Below are positions 9,232 to 17,822 of a stretch of 57,595 bases of DNA, in pieces. The first letter of the stretch is position 1, and every line of letters starts with the position of its first letter. The translations under genes were made by a program, and so were the position numbers. Under the pieces are notes generated by a model, which saw only the letters and a program-made list of their open reading frames with translations, was not told where the DNA came from and searched no databases. The stretch comes from an uncultured Eggerthellaceae bacterium (GTDB taxonomy: Bacteria; Actinomycetota; Coriobacteriia; Coriobacteriales; Eggerthellaceae). The stretch lies in assembly GCA_910588945.1 (NCBI GenBank), contig CAJUSF010000059.1, forward strand, positions 1-57,595, in the 5' to 3' direction.

Positions 9232-9258
9232 AAAAAAAGGACGGTCAAATGACCGTCC
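9232..9258 (-). terminator. Intrinsic terminator between major tail and chaperone genes
   Basis: On the minus strand GGACGGTC and GACCGTCC form an 8-bp stem with a 4-base loop, followed at once by seven T. It stands between the major tail protein stop (9279) and the chaperone start (9215), all in the same direction, so it should lower transcription of downstream tail genes relative to the abundant tail tube protein. Confidence 0.8.
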
Positions 9259-9278
9259 TTAAATCAACAAAGAATTGT

Positions 9279-9908
9279 TTATCCGGCATTTACGTCGTCG
9301 CCGGGACCACTAGGCTCTTTTGGTGGGTCTACGGAATCAACCTCTGTCTCCTCGATAAAGATCACAAGCGTGCCATCCTTATCCATGGAGTCGGCGGTAA
9401 ATTCCGGCTCAACCTTAGTTCCATCATCGACAGAGTAGGCAAGCTCCATTCCTGCTGTGTTCTTACCAACGAGAACCCACCAGCAGTCGCCATCCTGCTT
9501 GTCTTGGTGGTACATAACAAGCATGTACTGTTTGCCATTATCGTTACCAAGACCGCCGATCTTTGTAACGCGGATACCGTCCTTGTCCTCAACGCGAGCG
9601 GTGGACTCAAGCTTCTCAAGCGTTTTTCCAGTCCATCCAAAAAGACCGAACTTAGCCTTAGCTGCGTCTGACTTCATGATCGTCTTTCGTAGCTTGCCAA
9701 GATCATCTGACAATTCGTCAGTCTCTTTTGTATAGGTGATTGTCGCGCCGGATTTTGTATACGCGAGCTGGTTGTCCTCAATGCAAAGAGCATCCAGATC
9801 TGCACGAGTGTTAAATTCAGGAACCGTTCCATCGTACTCAATCAAGTACTCAGTGCATGTTCCTACCGTAATAACCTTTTCGGTTTTGCGGTTAGTATCC
9901 TTCTTCAT
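9279..9908 (-). CDS. Major tail (tube) protein
   Basis: A 209-residue protein, MKKDTNRKTEKVITVGTCTE.... It follows the tail-terminator gene and precedes the chaperone pair, the standard place of the tube subunit. The core contains a DADLDAL-type and KFGLFGWTGKTLEKLESTAR segment and GNDNGKQYMLVMYHQDKQDG, a pattern of a beta-sandwich tube protein. The last 25 residues are Pro/Gly/Asp rich (DPPKEPSGPGDDVNAG), a flexible tail. An intrinsic terminator follows directly, consistent with a highly expressed structural gene. Function is assigned from gene order and composition. Confidence 0.82.
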   Translation of the reverse strand: MKKDTNRKTEKVITVGTCTEYLIEYDGTVPEFNTRADLDALCIEDNQLAYTKSGATITYTKETDELSDDLGKLRKTIMKSDAAKAKFGLFGWTGKTLEKLESTARVEDKDGIRVTKIGGLGNDNGKQYMLVMYHQDKQDGDCWWVLVGKNTAGMELAYSVDDGTKVEPEFTADSMDKDGTLVIFIEETEVDSVDPPKEPSGPGDDVNAG

Positions 9909-10251
9909 TAAAACCTCTTTTCACTATGTGGCTTTCAATATCGAAATAAGTAAGAAAAAGCTTCTCGCTCGACCAGTAATCAGGCCGAGACATTGAGTGC
10001 TTGATGTTTGCCGCAGATAAAGCGTTATGAAGCCTCATACGCATCTCTACGCATGCCGGAGTGCCTGCATCATAAAAAAGAAGAGTCGGAACGACTCTTC
10101 TCATCATGACTATCTCATCGGCGCCAAGATCTTGAGTTTCATACTCGATCGTGGCGTAATAGGGAACATCTCGTGGAGGTGTTCGAGGTCCCCAACCATC
10201 TTGTCTAAAAGGAATTTTCAAATCCTTTAAGACATCTTCAACGGTCGTCAC
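9892..10251 (-). CDS. Tail terminator / tail completion protein
   Basis: A 119-residue protein starting at GTG (10251) with AAGGAG eight bases upstream and a 4-base overlap with the preceding stop. It contains DVPYYATIEYETQDLGADEI and a C-terminal YFDIESHIVKRGFN. It lies between the gp10-like gene and the major tail protein, where siphoviruses encode the protein that caps the tail tube and joins it to the head. Assignment is positional. Confidence 0.72.
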   Translation of the reverse strand: MTTVEDVLKDLKIPFRQDGWGPRTPPRDVPYYATIEYETQDLGADEIVMMRRVVPTLLFYDAGTPACVEMRMRLHNALSAANIKHSMSRPDYWSSEKLFLTYFDIESHIVKRGFNEEGY

Positions 10252-10703
10252 TTGCCCATCTCCTTAAGAATGTTCGGAACTACTTCCACAGCAGCCTTAT
10301 CCCTTGCCTTTTCTACAAAGTCAAGGTTCTTTGTTCGTTTGCCTGTAGGTTTGCCAAAAATAACCAGCTCATGACCATCTTCAAGAAGATGAGCTAGGCG
10401 ATACTCTGGCGCCCTGACTCGCCATACGCCCTGAAACGCGAATAGCCCAAAATCACGGGTGTTATATCCAATGTGTTTCTTGAATGTTCCACCTTCACGA
10501 TCTGGATTGTGCGGGAAGCCATCACTTTTCCATTTGCCGCCATCTACGGGCGCATCAGCTTTAGTGCGTCGTACCATAACTTGAGTAGTTTTGGTGATGC
10601 CTTTTCTCATCGCAGGGACGATATCTTCTACCAGAAAATCATCGAGCAACTTATCCATAACAATGTCTATGTCATCTACAGTGCAAAGGTACTCATCAGC
10701 CAT
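10248..10703 (-). CDS. HK97 gp10-like head-tail connector protein
   Basis: A 151-residue protein with the pattern of the HK97 gp10 family: an N-terminal helix, then KTTQVMVRRTKADAPVDGGKW, and a C-terminal YRLAHLLEDGHELVIFGKPT segment that matches the A-H-x-L-E-(D/F)-G-H signature of the family. Members act in tail completion at the head-tail interface. The start overlaps the preceding gene by 8 bases. Confidence 0.85.
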   Translation of the reverse strand: MADEYLCTVDDIDIVMDKLLDDFLVEDIVPAMRKGITKTTQVMVRRTKADAPVDGGKWKSDGFPHNPDREGGTFKKHIGYNTRDFGLFAFQGVWRVRAPEYRLAHLLEDGHELVIFGKPTGKRTKNLDFVEKARDKAAVEVVPNILKEMGK

Positions 10704-11016
10704 ACTCGCCGCCCCTTATAGAGCGACAATGAAGCTCGATTATTCGATGCTGCTCCATGTAATCGTCGTAGCCGACAATGTCAAACATCTGGTTGTGCCA
10801 TAGGAGGCGGAAATCAGGCATATTGAACTCTATTGGCGAGAGAAGCTTATGCCACCTAACAAAAAAAGTGATATAGGCATAAACCTGTTCTCCACCTACC
10901 TCAAAAAACTCACTCGATCGTGTTTTGTTGATCTTTAGAGCATGAGTTTTCATGTAAGTAGAAAGTTCGTTGTCATCATCAAGTTTTTGGATCTCTACTG
11001 GGTCTCCGATTGCCAT
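10696..11016 (-). CDS. Phage head closure / head-tail joining protein
   Basis: A 106-residue protein, MAIGDPVEIQKLDDDNELST.... The line RSSEFFEVGGEQVYAYITFFV followed by NQMFDIVGYDDYMEQHRIIE matches the SPP1 gp16-type head closure family, in which R-x-x-E-x-x-x-A and F-x-I-x-x-x-D are typical. It overlaps the upstream connector gene by 22 bases. It plugs the connector after DNA packaging in the family. Confidence 0.8.
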   Translation of the reverse strand: MAIGDPVEIQKLDDDNELSTYMKTHALKINKTRSSEFFEVGGEQVYAYITFFVRWHKLLSPIEFNMPDFRLLWHNQMFDIVGYDDYMEQHRIIELHCRSIRGGEYG

Positions 11017-11459
11017 TCGCCATCACCGCCATCCTCTACATCGGGCGGATCAATAGGTTGCTCAACATCAGGCGGATCAACAGGTTCGTCTGGCTCGCTC
11101 GGCGGCTCTTCATCGAACGGAAAATCAGAATAATCACAGTATTTAAGCTGCTCAAGCGAATCAAAAGCTAGTCTATTGATTGAAGAAGCAGCTTTCTTTC
11201 CTGCGTATTTATTTAGATTCACATCCGTCAAGCTGCGAAGCTCGTAGTATTCCCCTGCTGCCATAAGCATTGTTTCTTGAGCCAGCGGCCATTCAAGCCA
11301 TTCATATGGATTGTCGAGATCAACTCGCTTTCCCACAGCTCCGATAATCCATGTTCTAGCGGCAGAAAGGGCGCGCATGGCTCTCTTTTCCTGTGTTTCA
11401 TCCGCATATTCCGCCTCAATTCCTACATACTCGTAGACATCTTCAACGGTAAGTGCCAT
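10995..11459 (-). CDS. gp6-like head-tail connector protein
   Basis: A 154-residue protein; the start at 11459 is fixed by AGGAGG six bases upstream. Residues 1-110 (MALTVEDVYEYVGIEAEYAD, RALSAARTWIIGAVGKRVDL, LAAGEYYELR-type helix) match the all-helical gp6/gp15 connector family that rings the portal. The C-terminal 45 residues are an acidic Pro-rich tail with imperfect repeats of P-x-D-V-x-x-P-x-D-P, unusual for this family and possibly a decoration or flexible linker. Confidence 0.85.
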   Translation of the reverse strand: MALTVEDVYEYVGIEAEYADETQEKRAMRALSAARTWIIGAVGKRVDLDNPYEWLEWPLAQETMLMAAGEYYELRSLTDVNLNKYAGKKAASSINRLAFDSLEQLKYCDYSDFPFDEEPPSEPDEPVDPPDVEQPIDPPDVEDGGDGEWQSETQ

Positions 11460-11473
11460 CGCGCCCTCCTTTC

Positions 11474-12628
11474 TTAGCCTGCGTTGTTGTTGCTCCAGTA
11501 GCACTTACGGAATGCAGCCTCATCAAAGAGAACGCAATCCTCACGCTCGATACCACGCCAAATGGTAAGATCCTGCTCCCATGCATTCACCTCGCCGATT
11601 GCTGCAACACGAGAGGATTCCAGCGAAAGCAGTTTTCGATCGAAAAACTTGATGCCCTCCTTAAGGTCACCGATATAGAACGGAACGCCATTTGTCGCAT
11701 CAGATGCAAGATCGGAGTTAGGGATAAACCTTAGTGGAATCTTGCGAAAACCCACAGAGAGATACGGATCGGCTGTATCATTGTTCTCGCGCTTTAGGAG
11801 ATAGTTGCCATTCTTATCCTTCAAGGTTTCAAGAATTTGCGAACCATCATCATTCGTGATGATCTTAGAAGTTGGCGCAAACGCCTGACCCAAGATCACA
11901 TTGACAACTTTCTTAATGTCATCAAGCGAACCAAGGGCAACAGGTGCGTTTGTGTTTTCATCTGCCGTAGTAAGAACCAGCTTATTGCCCGTAACGCGGC
12001 TTTCCTGACTAAACCAATCGACAACCTCAGCAACAATGTTTGCATCGGTATCAGCAAAAAGCTCGTTTGTAACCGGCATAAAGCCGCCATATTTCTCAAT
12101 CATATACCTAATACGATCGAACTGCGGCTTGCCTGTTGCAGGAATCTTTCCGCCCTCGGAGACCGCTCCAAAACCAGTATGCTGCGCGCGCTTGCGATAT
12201 GTTCTCTCGCCGGAAAGAGTGCGAACCTTTCGCACGTCAACGAGTTGACGAAGATTGAACTCCGCATCGCGCAAGTGATAAATTCTGGTAACAATATCCT
12301 CAGGTACGGTATATCCACCGTCAGCAGGAGTAGTCTCATTCAGATTGCCTTCTGCTTTCACGCGAAAGCCCTGACGTGCCGCCTTTGCAAAAGCCGCAAC
12401 AGCGTCTTTTTCCCTTTTCTCGGCCTTCTCATGCTCGATCTCCTCAAGCACGGACTCGGAGATATGATCCTTCTCGGCGTCTACAAGACGCTTCTCGGCA
12501 TCAAACTCTTTCTTGAGAGCATCGTACTCATCAAGAAGACTTTCCTTTGCCTCAACACCCTCAGCAGCCTTAGCCGCGTCAAGCTTCTGCTCCATTTTCT
12601 CTTGGAGCTCAATCATCTTATCGTCCAT
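11474..12628 (-). CDS. Major capsid protein, HK97 fold
   Basis: A 384-residue protein. Residues 1-100 are a charged coiled coil (scaffolding delta domain) to be removed by the prohead protease. The mature part begins near residue 105 and shows HK97-family signatures: PADGGYTVPEDIVTRIYHLR, then GGKIPATGKPQFDRI, KYGGFMPVTNELFADTDANI, and a C-terminal AWEQDLTIWRGIEREDCVLF. It is encoded one base into the end of the protease gene. Forms the icosahedral head. Confidence 0.93.
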   Translation of the reverse strand: MDDKMIELQEKMEQKLDAAKAAEGVEAKESLLDEYDALKKEFDAEKRLVDAEKDHISESVLEEIEHEKAEKREKDAVAAFAKAARQGFRVKAEGNLNETTPADGGYTVPEDIVTRIYHLRDAEFNLRQLVDVRKVRTLSGERTYRKRAQHTGFGAVSEGGKIPATGKPQFDRIRYMIEKYGGFMPVTNELFADTDANIVAEVVDWFSQESRVTGNKLVLTTADENTNAPVALGSLDDIKKVVNVILGQAFAPTSKIITNDDGSQILETLKDKNGNYLLKRENNDTADPYLSVGFRKIPLRFIPNSDLASDATNGVPFYIGDLKEGIKFFDRKLLSLESSRVAAIGEVNAWEQDLTIWRGIEREDCVLFDEAAFRKCYWSNNNAG

Positions 12629-13395
12629 TAGTCACATCCTTTCAATGTGTTCAACTTCAGCTCGGCCTCCGCAATGCGAAGCCGAATTTGGGCATCAAAA
12701 AAGGCACCCTCTTCGGATGCCTTCGCTTTCTCCTCGTTTGTAGGAGTTATGTTGGGTGGTTCATCGGGTGGATCATCTATTGCGTATGCCTTTTTCGTTC
12801 CAGCGTTTTTCTGTGCCGGGACAGCCACGAAAGAAAGTTCGTACGCATCAGATATCTCCTGAAAAGTGAAATGACACACTTCTCCGTCATATTCTCTACC
12901 CCAATAGTGTCTACAAGCCTGTTTGCGGTTATCTATTCCGCAAATCGAGCATTTGACAACATCGGGCATAAAAGATACGGATACCTCCTTTCGTATCCCT
13001 GCTTTTATTTCAGAGATAAGCTGCTGGTTCGCCTCAGAGTTAAGCATGTAGCACTTAACTACAAGCTGTTTGAGCTGAAGCCCATCAGAGGTTGTTTTCC
13101 CCTCAACATCCTGAACCTCACATTGGTAGATACGTGCTACCTGATTGTCAGATTCGCGTCGGTGATCCTTGATAAAGGTTCTACCGACCATCAAAGATGC
13201 CATTTCATCAAGCGATTCATCATCGAATCGCTCGAAGTCTCTATCTATATCGTTGTCACATGCGGCAACTTTGAACAGATAGACATCCTCTTCGGAAAGA
13301 GGCTCAAGAGTGAACTCATTGATCAGACTCATCTCCGTCTGGTTCGCTGTCAGGCTCTTGACTTTGCCTGCTTTGGTCATCGACTTGGTTCCCAT
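12628..13395 (-). CDS. Prohead protease with an embedded Cys/His cluster
   Basis: A 255-residue protein; the start at 13395 has GGAGG eight bases upstream and overlaps the portal gene by 80 bases. The position between portal and capsid, FIKDHRRESDNQVARIY (His78) and GIRKEVSVSF (Ser139/141) match the herpesvirus/HK97-type assembly protease. Unusually, Cys149, Cys152, Cys161, His163 and Cys174 form a zinc-finger-like group immediately after the catalytic Ser strand. The C-terminal 60 residues are Pro-rich then helical. It would mature the capsid by removing the delta domain. Confidence 0.8.
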   Translation of the reverse strand: MGTKSMTKAGKVKSLTANQTEMSLINEFTLEPLSEEDVYLFKVAACDNDIDRDFERFDDESLDEMASLMVGRTFIKDHRRESDNQVARIYQCEVQDVEGKTTSDGLQLKQLVVKCYMLNSEANQQLISEIKAGIRKEVSVSFMPDVVKCSICGIDNRKQACRHYWGREYDGEVCHFTFQEISDAYELSFVAVPAQKNAGTKKAYAIDDPPDEPPNITPTNEEKAKASEEGAFFDAQIRLRIAEAELKLNTLKGCD

Positions 13396-14695
13396 CCTGT
13401 TCACCTCCCTCCGAGGTGTCGTTATTGATGTATTGTTGTCCCGCCATTCCGATCGGAATGAGGTTTCCGTTTCCGAGCAGAACATCCCCATCTGGATCTG
13501 CTGGTAATTTGAGTTTCTTTCGGGCTTCATTTGGTCGCATCTGCCCAGACTCGATGGCGACCTTATTTGACTCAACAAGAGTCTTAAAATCGCTTCTCAG
13601 CATGACTTCTGAATCGAATTCGACAAAGTAGCCCTGCTTATACATCTCTGGAGTTAGAACCTTGTAAGAGACCTCATCCTCGTAGTGGCGCAAGATGTAG
13701 AGCATTGTGTCTGTATAGAACATCTCCTGTTGCGCCTGAGATGAAGCGTAGGACTGCTTGGTTTGATCTCCGATCTGCTGTGGCTTTATGCCCATTGCAG
13801 CGGCGATTTGCACAGCTGAATACTTCTTTAACTCCATGAATTGCGCATCTGTAAGCTTGAGATTAAGCGGTGTTAGAGACGCGCCTACAGGAATAGGGAT
13901 TATGTTCTCCAATCCCTGTTTTCTAAGCTCGCCCTTAGCGTATCTTTCAATGTTTGCGCTGAATGTTCTTGCAGCAGCATCGTCAAGGTTTGATGTGTAT
14001 TGCAATACGGCCTTAGCGGTCATGCCGCTTGTAATAAGACGATTTTGAAAGTCTTGAGCACCTATAGCCCCGTTCACCAAACCATTTAGACGGTCGATCA
14101 TTGGTATACCCATAACGCCGTCTATGGTGTCGGAGCTCTTGAAATGCAGAACCTCACAGGACTTCAGGACAGTTTGTTCGCCGCCATTTGACCAGATGTA
14201 ATAAATGTCTGGGATCTTGTCGAATCTACAAGCGTCGTCATACCAAACCTCAACCTCATCAGGTGGCATTCGCCAAAGCTCTAAAGGTCTTCTTGCAGTT
14301 CCGGCGCCGGCTTTATATACATATGCATTTCCGTTGTGTTGTCGATCCTGTTCAAGAGATGACCAAAACGCTGTCGCAGTTGTGAATCTATTCGGTCTAA
14401 GAGCAAGAGTGCGATAGAGCGGATGGTCGACCGCATTTTTGATTCCTCCATCCTCAAGTGATTGCATGAGCCTAAGAGGCATCTTGCCAACCGTCTCTCG
14501 AAGAATACGAATACATGAATAGTAGGTTGCCTCTTGCATGGAATCTTTCAAGTCAGGATCGATTCCTAGAAATTCGGCAAGTTTCACCCATTCTTGCCCA
14601 GCTTGAGTCGATCTAAACGGGATATTTGACTCAGAAGCATCTTCTTCACTTTTAGAGAGGCCAAATGTGTTTTTCAGTACATCCGTAAACCCCAA
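13316..14695 (-). CDS. Phage portal protein, HK97 family
   Basis: A 459-residue protein using a TTG start at 14695 with AGGAGG five bases upstream. Sequence signatures of HK97-type portals are clear: STQAGQEWVKLAEFLGID, YYSCIRILRETVGKMPLRL, HPLYRTLALRPNRF, LWRMPPDEVEVWYD, LHFKSSDTIDGVMGI and QIGDQTKQSYASSQAQQEMF. It forms the dodecameric ring for DNA entry. The last 40 residues are Asp/Gln/Ser rich and overlap the protease start. Confidence 0.93.
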   Translation of the reverse strand: MGFTDVLKNTFGLSKSEEDASESNIPFRSTQAGQEWVKLAEFLGIDPDLKDSMQEATYYSCIRILRETVGKMPLRLMQSLEDGGIKNAVDHPLYRTLALRPNRFTTATAFWSSLEQDRQHNGNAYVYKAGAGTARRPLELWRMPPDEVEVWYDDACRFDKIPDIYYIWSNGGEQTVLKSCEVLHFKSSDTIDGVMGIPMIDRLNGLVNGAIGAQDFQNRLITSGMTAKAVLQYTSNLDDAAARTFSANIERYAKGELRKQGLENIIPIPVGASLTPLNLKLTDAQFMELKKYSAVQIAAAMGIKPQQIGDQTKQSYASSQAQQEMFYTDTMLYILRHYEDEVSYKVLTPEMYKQGYFVEFDSEVMLRSDFKTLVESNKVAIESGQMRPNEARKKLKLPADPDGDVLLGNGNLIPIGMAGQQYINNDTSEGGEQDGNQVDDQSRQSQEPDSEPDGDESDQ

Positions 14696-14708
14696 TTCAG
14701 CCTCCTTT

Positions 14709-16427
14709 CTACCATCCCATCATTTCGAGATAACTAGCCATCTCTTCGTCAACATCAACAACAGCTGATTCGCGCTGAACCAAACGACAGTAATGAGCAT
14801 CAATGCATGCATCTACTGGGTCTATACGCTTTTTCGCCTTGCCGTCCTTCTTATCAACTTTCGCCTCACCCATTGAATTAAAAACAAGCTCGGCATTCAT
14901 AAACGACCAACTCATGAGTTCGTTTTTCTTATCCATCGCAAACTCGCCGCTCTTAACAAGGACTTGAATGTCTACTGTCGCATCATTTAGATTCGCAGCA
15001 GACTGTCTCACCTCAATAAGTGGTACGCCAAACTCTTCGAGATCCTCTGTGAATGTCGCAGCATTGTGGTTGTCATACCCAATACCTTGAACATCTAGGT
15101 TGTATTTATCGACGATCTTCTTTAGATGCTTGATGATGAATTTGTAGTTGGTTCTAAAGTCACTAGCGCCCCCGGTGACTGTCATCAGACCTTCTTTTTC
15201 CCAAACGTCATACGGCGCTATATCCGTGAGGATATGCTCCATAAGCCTGCCTCTTGGCATGAATGAGTGGGAGTAACAATAAACACCGTCTTTTGTTTTG
15301 CCATGCTCAAACTCAATGGCAATGGTGGTCAGGTCTCCACCTTCAGATAGATCAACACCTATCCAGCACTTTTCACCTCTAAAATCATCAAGTGTGAGGT
15401 TGGTTTTTGCTTTCAACCAGTCCTCAGGTGCTACAAAAGTGTTTTCAGTTTTTGTTACCCAAAGATTGAGTCCTTTTGTCAAAAAGTCTCTAAGATCAGC
15501 TCCCCCAAGCGCCTTTGCGGTCTCGGCCTCCGTCCGAAGTGTCTCCATGCCGCGCTCTGTTGCAGCAAGACGCGGGTTTGGTTTAATCCAGTTACTCTCA
15601 TCAAAGGGGTCATCTCCCTCATCAAGAGCATAGATGTCTACAAACATATCTTCGGCTGTAACCGTGCCCTCAAGAATTGAAATCGCGAGAGAGTCTATCT
15701 CATATGCGAAAGATTCCGTATCGAAACCTCGTGTTGTAATCATCGAGATCAAGGTCTCTGGAAGGTCACGAGTGCCGTTAAGCAATGCTTTATAGACGGA
15801 GTTGTCCTTCATTTGATGCAACTCATCAATAGACGCAAAGAGAGGACGGAATCCGTCATCAATTCCTGCCTCTTTGGAAAGAGCTTCTATAGTGCAGTTG
15901 GTATTAAGAGCGGTAATAAGGCTCTTGTATTCTTTGACATCAAATATCTCGAGTAGATCCGGATCGCCTTCGATGAATTTCTTCATCTCGCCCCAAGCAA
16001 TCTTAGCTTGGCGTTTCTTGGTAGCAGCTGTGTAGAGCTGACCGTATCTATACCCCGAAAATCCGGCAATATACGTACCTAAAATGCCGTTCTCAAACGA
16101 TTTGCCTTGCTGACGAGCCATGCATTTATATCGTCTGCGAAAGCGTCTGAACCCATCATTTCGCTTCCATCCAAACGTACATCCAATATCAAATGCTTGA
16201 TCATCTCGCAAAGAAACGGGTTTATATTCAAAGCCCTCAATGACTGTAAGCATCTCAGCAAACCGAAGTGATCTATCAGATGCTTCCACATCCCAATAGA
16301 AAGGGAAATCCGGAGAACCGCTTCTTTTTATGTCATCAAGATGTCTCTTACAGGCAAGCTTATGCAGTCTTCCACATGGAACTTCTCCTGCTACAACCCG
16401 TTTTGCATAATCAGTTACCCTATCCAA
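14709..16427 (-). CDS. terL: Terminase large subunit
   Basis: A 572-residue packaging ATPase-nuclease using a TTG start at 16427, two bases after the small-subunit stop. Seen: Walker A-like RQQGKS at 105-110, Walker B SIDEL with Asp201/Glu202, the coupling motif TTRG near 231-234, and the nuclease domain with VDLSEGGDLTTIAIEF (Asp359), a central GIGYDNHNAA and a C-terminal KKRIDPVDACIDAHY. This is the YmfN/HK97-like terminase group. It packages DNA into proheads together with the P27-type small subunit next to it. Confidence 0.94.
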   Translation of the reverse strand: MDRVTDYAKRVVAGEVPCGRLHKLACKRHLDDIKRSGSPDFPFYWDVEASDRSLRFAEMLTVIEGFEYKPVSLRDDQAFDIGCTFGWKRNDGFRRFRRRYKCMARQQGKSFENGILGTYIAGFSGYRYGQLYTAATKKRQAKIAWGEMKKFIEGDPDLLEIFDVKEYKSLITALNTNCTIEALSKEAGIDDGFRPLFASIDELHQMKDNSVYKALLNGTRDLPETLISMITTRGFDTESFAYEIDSLAISILEGTVTAEDMFVDIYALDEGDDPFDESNWIKPNPRLAATERGMETLRTEAETAKALGGADLRDFLTKGLNLWVTKTENTFVAPEDWLKAKTNLTLDDFRGEKCWIGVDLSEGGDLTTIAIEFEHGKTKDGVYCYSHSFMPRGRLMEHILTDIAPYDVWEKEGLMTVTGGASDFRTNYKFIIKHLKKIVDKYNLDVQGIGYDNHNAATFTEDLEEFGVPLIEVRQSAANLNDATVDIQVLVKSGEFAMDKKNELMSWSFMNAELVFNSMGEAKVDKKDGKAKKRIDPVDACIDAHYCRLVQRESAVVDVDEEMASYLEMMGW

Positions 16428-16429
16428 GC

Positions 16430-16918
16430 CTATAAGTCCGAAAACTTATTCTTTTTCGGCTCAAGGGGTTCAGAATCAATCTTTAACCGTGAGACAGGGT
16501 CTAAAGCAAGCACAGATCGCAACTTATCGCATTGCGTTTGCGCCGCATTGCGCAGTTTTGAGTAAGTGTCCATTACATTTGGAGGGGTATCAGTGGCTTT
16601 CTGAAGCCTATTGAGCTCGTTTTGGAAGAACTCATAGTTAAATTGAGCATCAACATAGGCTGCTATAGCATCTGAATCTAATGCTTTTGCCAAAGTTTTA
16701 GGTCCCGCAAGCTTCATCAAGCGAACAATCTCATTAAACCGATCGATTTTATCTGGATCGGTTAGATAATCCGGAGGTTCAGCGTCTGGAAGATTAGCAT
16801 TGATGCTTTCTTCGCTTGCTTTTCTTGCTTCAAGCTCTTTTACCGAGCGATGGGGTTTTCTGTTGTCTTTTTGCGTTTTTTCGCGCACTTCAACAGGAAT
16901 CCGCTTCCTTCCAGCCAT
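16430..16918 (-). CDS. terS: Terminase small subunit, P27 family
   Basis: A 162-residue protein beginning MAGRKRIPVEVREKTQKDNR, a basic N-terminus typical of the P27 small-subunit family, followed by LTDPDKIDRFNEIVRLMKLA and DSDAIAAYVDAQFNYEFFQN. It recognises the packaging site on phage DNA. It sits between an HNH nuclease and the large subunit, the usual HNH-terS-terL order of cos-type phages. Confidence 0.88.
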   Translation of the reverse strand: MAGRKRIPVEVREKTQKDNRKPHRSVKELEARKASEESINANLPDAEPPDYLTDPDKIDRFNEIVRLMKLAGPKTLAKALDSDAIAAYVDAQFNYEFFQNELNRLQKATDTPPNVMDTYSKLRNAAQTQCDKLRSVLALDPVSRLKIDSEPLEPKKNKFSDL

Positions 16919-16921
16919 GAA

Positions 16922-17323
16922 TCACCTCCCATTTCCACCAAAAGTACGTCCGTGAGCTTTGTTGTGACAGCGAATGCAAAGAAGTTTGAGATTTGTGAAG
17001 TCGAAGCGCCTCTCCCAGCCTTCAGGTGTTTGAATAGGAACAACATGATGAACATCTGTCCCGATATTTCCGCATTCCTCGCACTTGTGACCAGCAGAAA
17101 CCGCATATTGGCGGCTGGTCATTTGCCATTCCTTGGATTTATAAAACTTTCGGTATTTTTTATCCTCGGTTTGGCTTCTGTTCAGGTATTCGCGATGGAA
17201 ATCACGATCCTTTTTGCGATCTGCAAGGCGTTTTTTCTCGCATTCATGACAAAGGCTCCTCCCGTGAGCGACCGGAAAGAGCCTTTTACACCGCGAACAA
17301 GGTTTAAGACGTAAATCAGACAA
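16922..17323 (-). CDS. HNH endonuclease next to terminase
   Basis: A 133-residue protein. An N-terminal zinc ribbon (CSRCKRLF ... CHEC) precedes an HNH domain with CEECG, DVHHVVPI, and LKLLCIRCHNKAHGRTF. HNH nucleases encoded beside terminase genes are known to assist cos cleavage and DNA packaging in HK97-like phages. The four Cys of the second set would bind the structural zinc. Confidence 0.9.
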   Translation of the reverse strand: MSDLRLKPCSRCKRLFPVAHGRSLCHECEKKRLADRKKDRDFHREYLNRSQTEDKKYRKFYKSKEWQMTSRQYAVSAGHKCEECGNIGTDVHHVVPIQTPEGWERRFDFTNLKLLCIRCHNKAHGRTFGGNGR

Positions 17324-17642
17324 GAAACTTTGACATCACATAGCCATCATCGGTTTTCGCCCAACCTTTTACAGGCTTTTCGCAAGGAACCTCAGCGCCA
17401 TTCTTATATTCACCAATCACCTCAGCATCCGAATTTGGCTCTTTACGGATGTTGAGAGCTGGATGTGGAAGACACGAGACTGTTTTACACGCTTTCTCTA
17501 TTGATTCCACCACATCCTTTGACGCTTCTGCGACCTTTTCAGAGTTAGCAGCAAATTCAGACACCGCATTAGCATCCTGATTTGCAGAAGCCTTTGTGGT
17601 TGAAGTCGACCTTTTCCTTGTAGCGGCTTTCTTTGCTGGCAT
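17316..17642 (-). CDS. SH3-like domain protein with basic N-terminus
   Basis: A 108-residue protein. Residues 1-20 are Lys/Arg/Ala/Thr rich (MPAKKAATRKRSTSTTKASA), residues 20-55 form an acidic helix, and 58-108 are a bacterial SH3-type fold: LNIRKEPNSDAEVIGEYKNG, GWAKTDDGYVMSKFLV. Such domains usually bind peptidoglycan, but no signal peptide is present, and in this late-operon head position it may be a virion or packaging accessory. The domain assignment is firm; the role is open. Confidence 0.75.
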   Translation of the reverse strand: MPAKKAATRKRSTSTTKASANQDANAVSEFAANSEKVAEASKDVVESIEKACKTVSCLPHPALNIRKEPNSDAEVIGEYKNGAEVPCEKPVKGWAKTDDGYVMSKFLV

Positions 17643-17754
17643 GATCCGTCCTTTCTTTAAGACGTGCTTTTCTCATTTCGTCATCTGCTGTGCATTGGTC
17701 GCAAAAACCATATGTTGTGTTACGCAAGCGACCACATGAAAAGCAATAATTCAT
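17569..17754 (-). CDS. Small zinc-ribbon protein at head of late operon
   Basis: A 61-residue protein, MNYCFSCGRLRNTTYGFCDQ..., with two CxxC pairs spaced as in a zinc ribbon, followed by a basic helix. It overlaps the SH3-like gene by 74 bases. An in-frame ATG at 17775 lies directly on the U-tract of a terminator without a ribosome binding site, so the internal ATG at 17754 is preferred. It would be the first gene of the late operon. Confidence 0.55.
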   Translation of the reverse strand: MNYCFSCGRLRNTTYGFCDQCTADDEMRKARLKERTDHASKESRYKEKVDFNHKGFCKSGC

Positions 17755-17775
17755 CACTGACCTACTTTTGGGCAT

Positions 17776-17799
17776 AAAAAAACCGCCCTTTCGGCGGTT
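17776..17799 (-). terminator. Intrinsic terminator just downstream of the late promoter
   Basis: On the minus strand AACCGCC-GAAAG-GGCGGTT forms a 7-bp stem with a 5-base loop, followed by TTTTT (seven T with the stem end). It lies between the candidate late promoter (17823-17859) and the late genes, so late transcription must pass it, as lambda transcription from pR' must pass tR'. Confidence 0.85.
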
Positions 17800-17822
17800 C
17801 TTGTTCCTAAAATTTCCTTTTT

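Noticed and set aside
17569..17775. Start at ATG 17775 for the zinc-ribbon protein
   Set aside because: It falls directly after a terminator U-tract with no Shine-Dalgarno; internal ATG at 17754 preferred.
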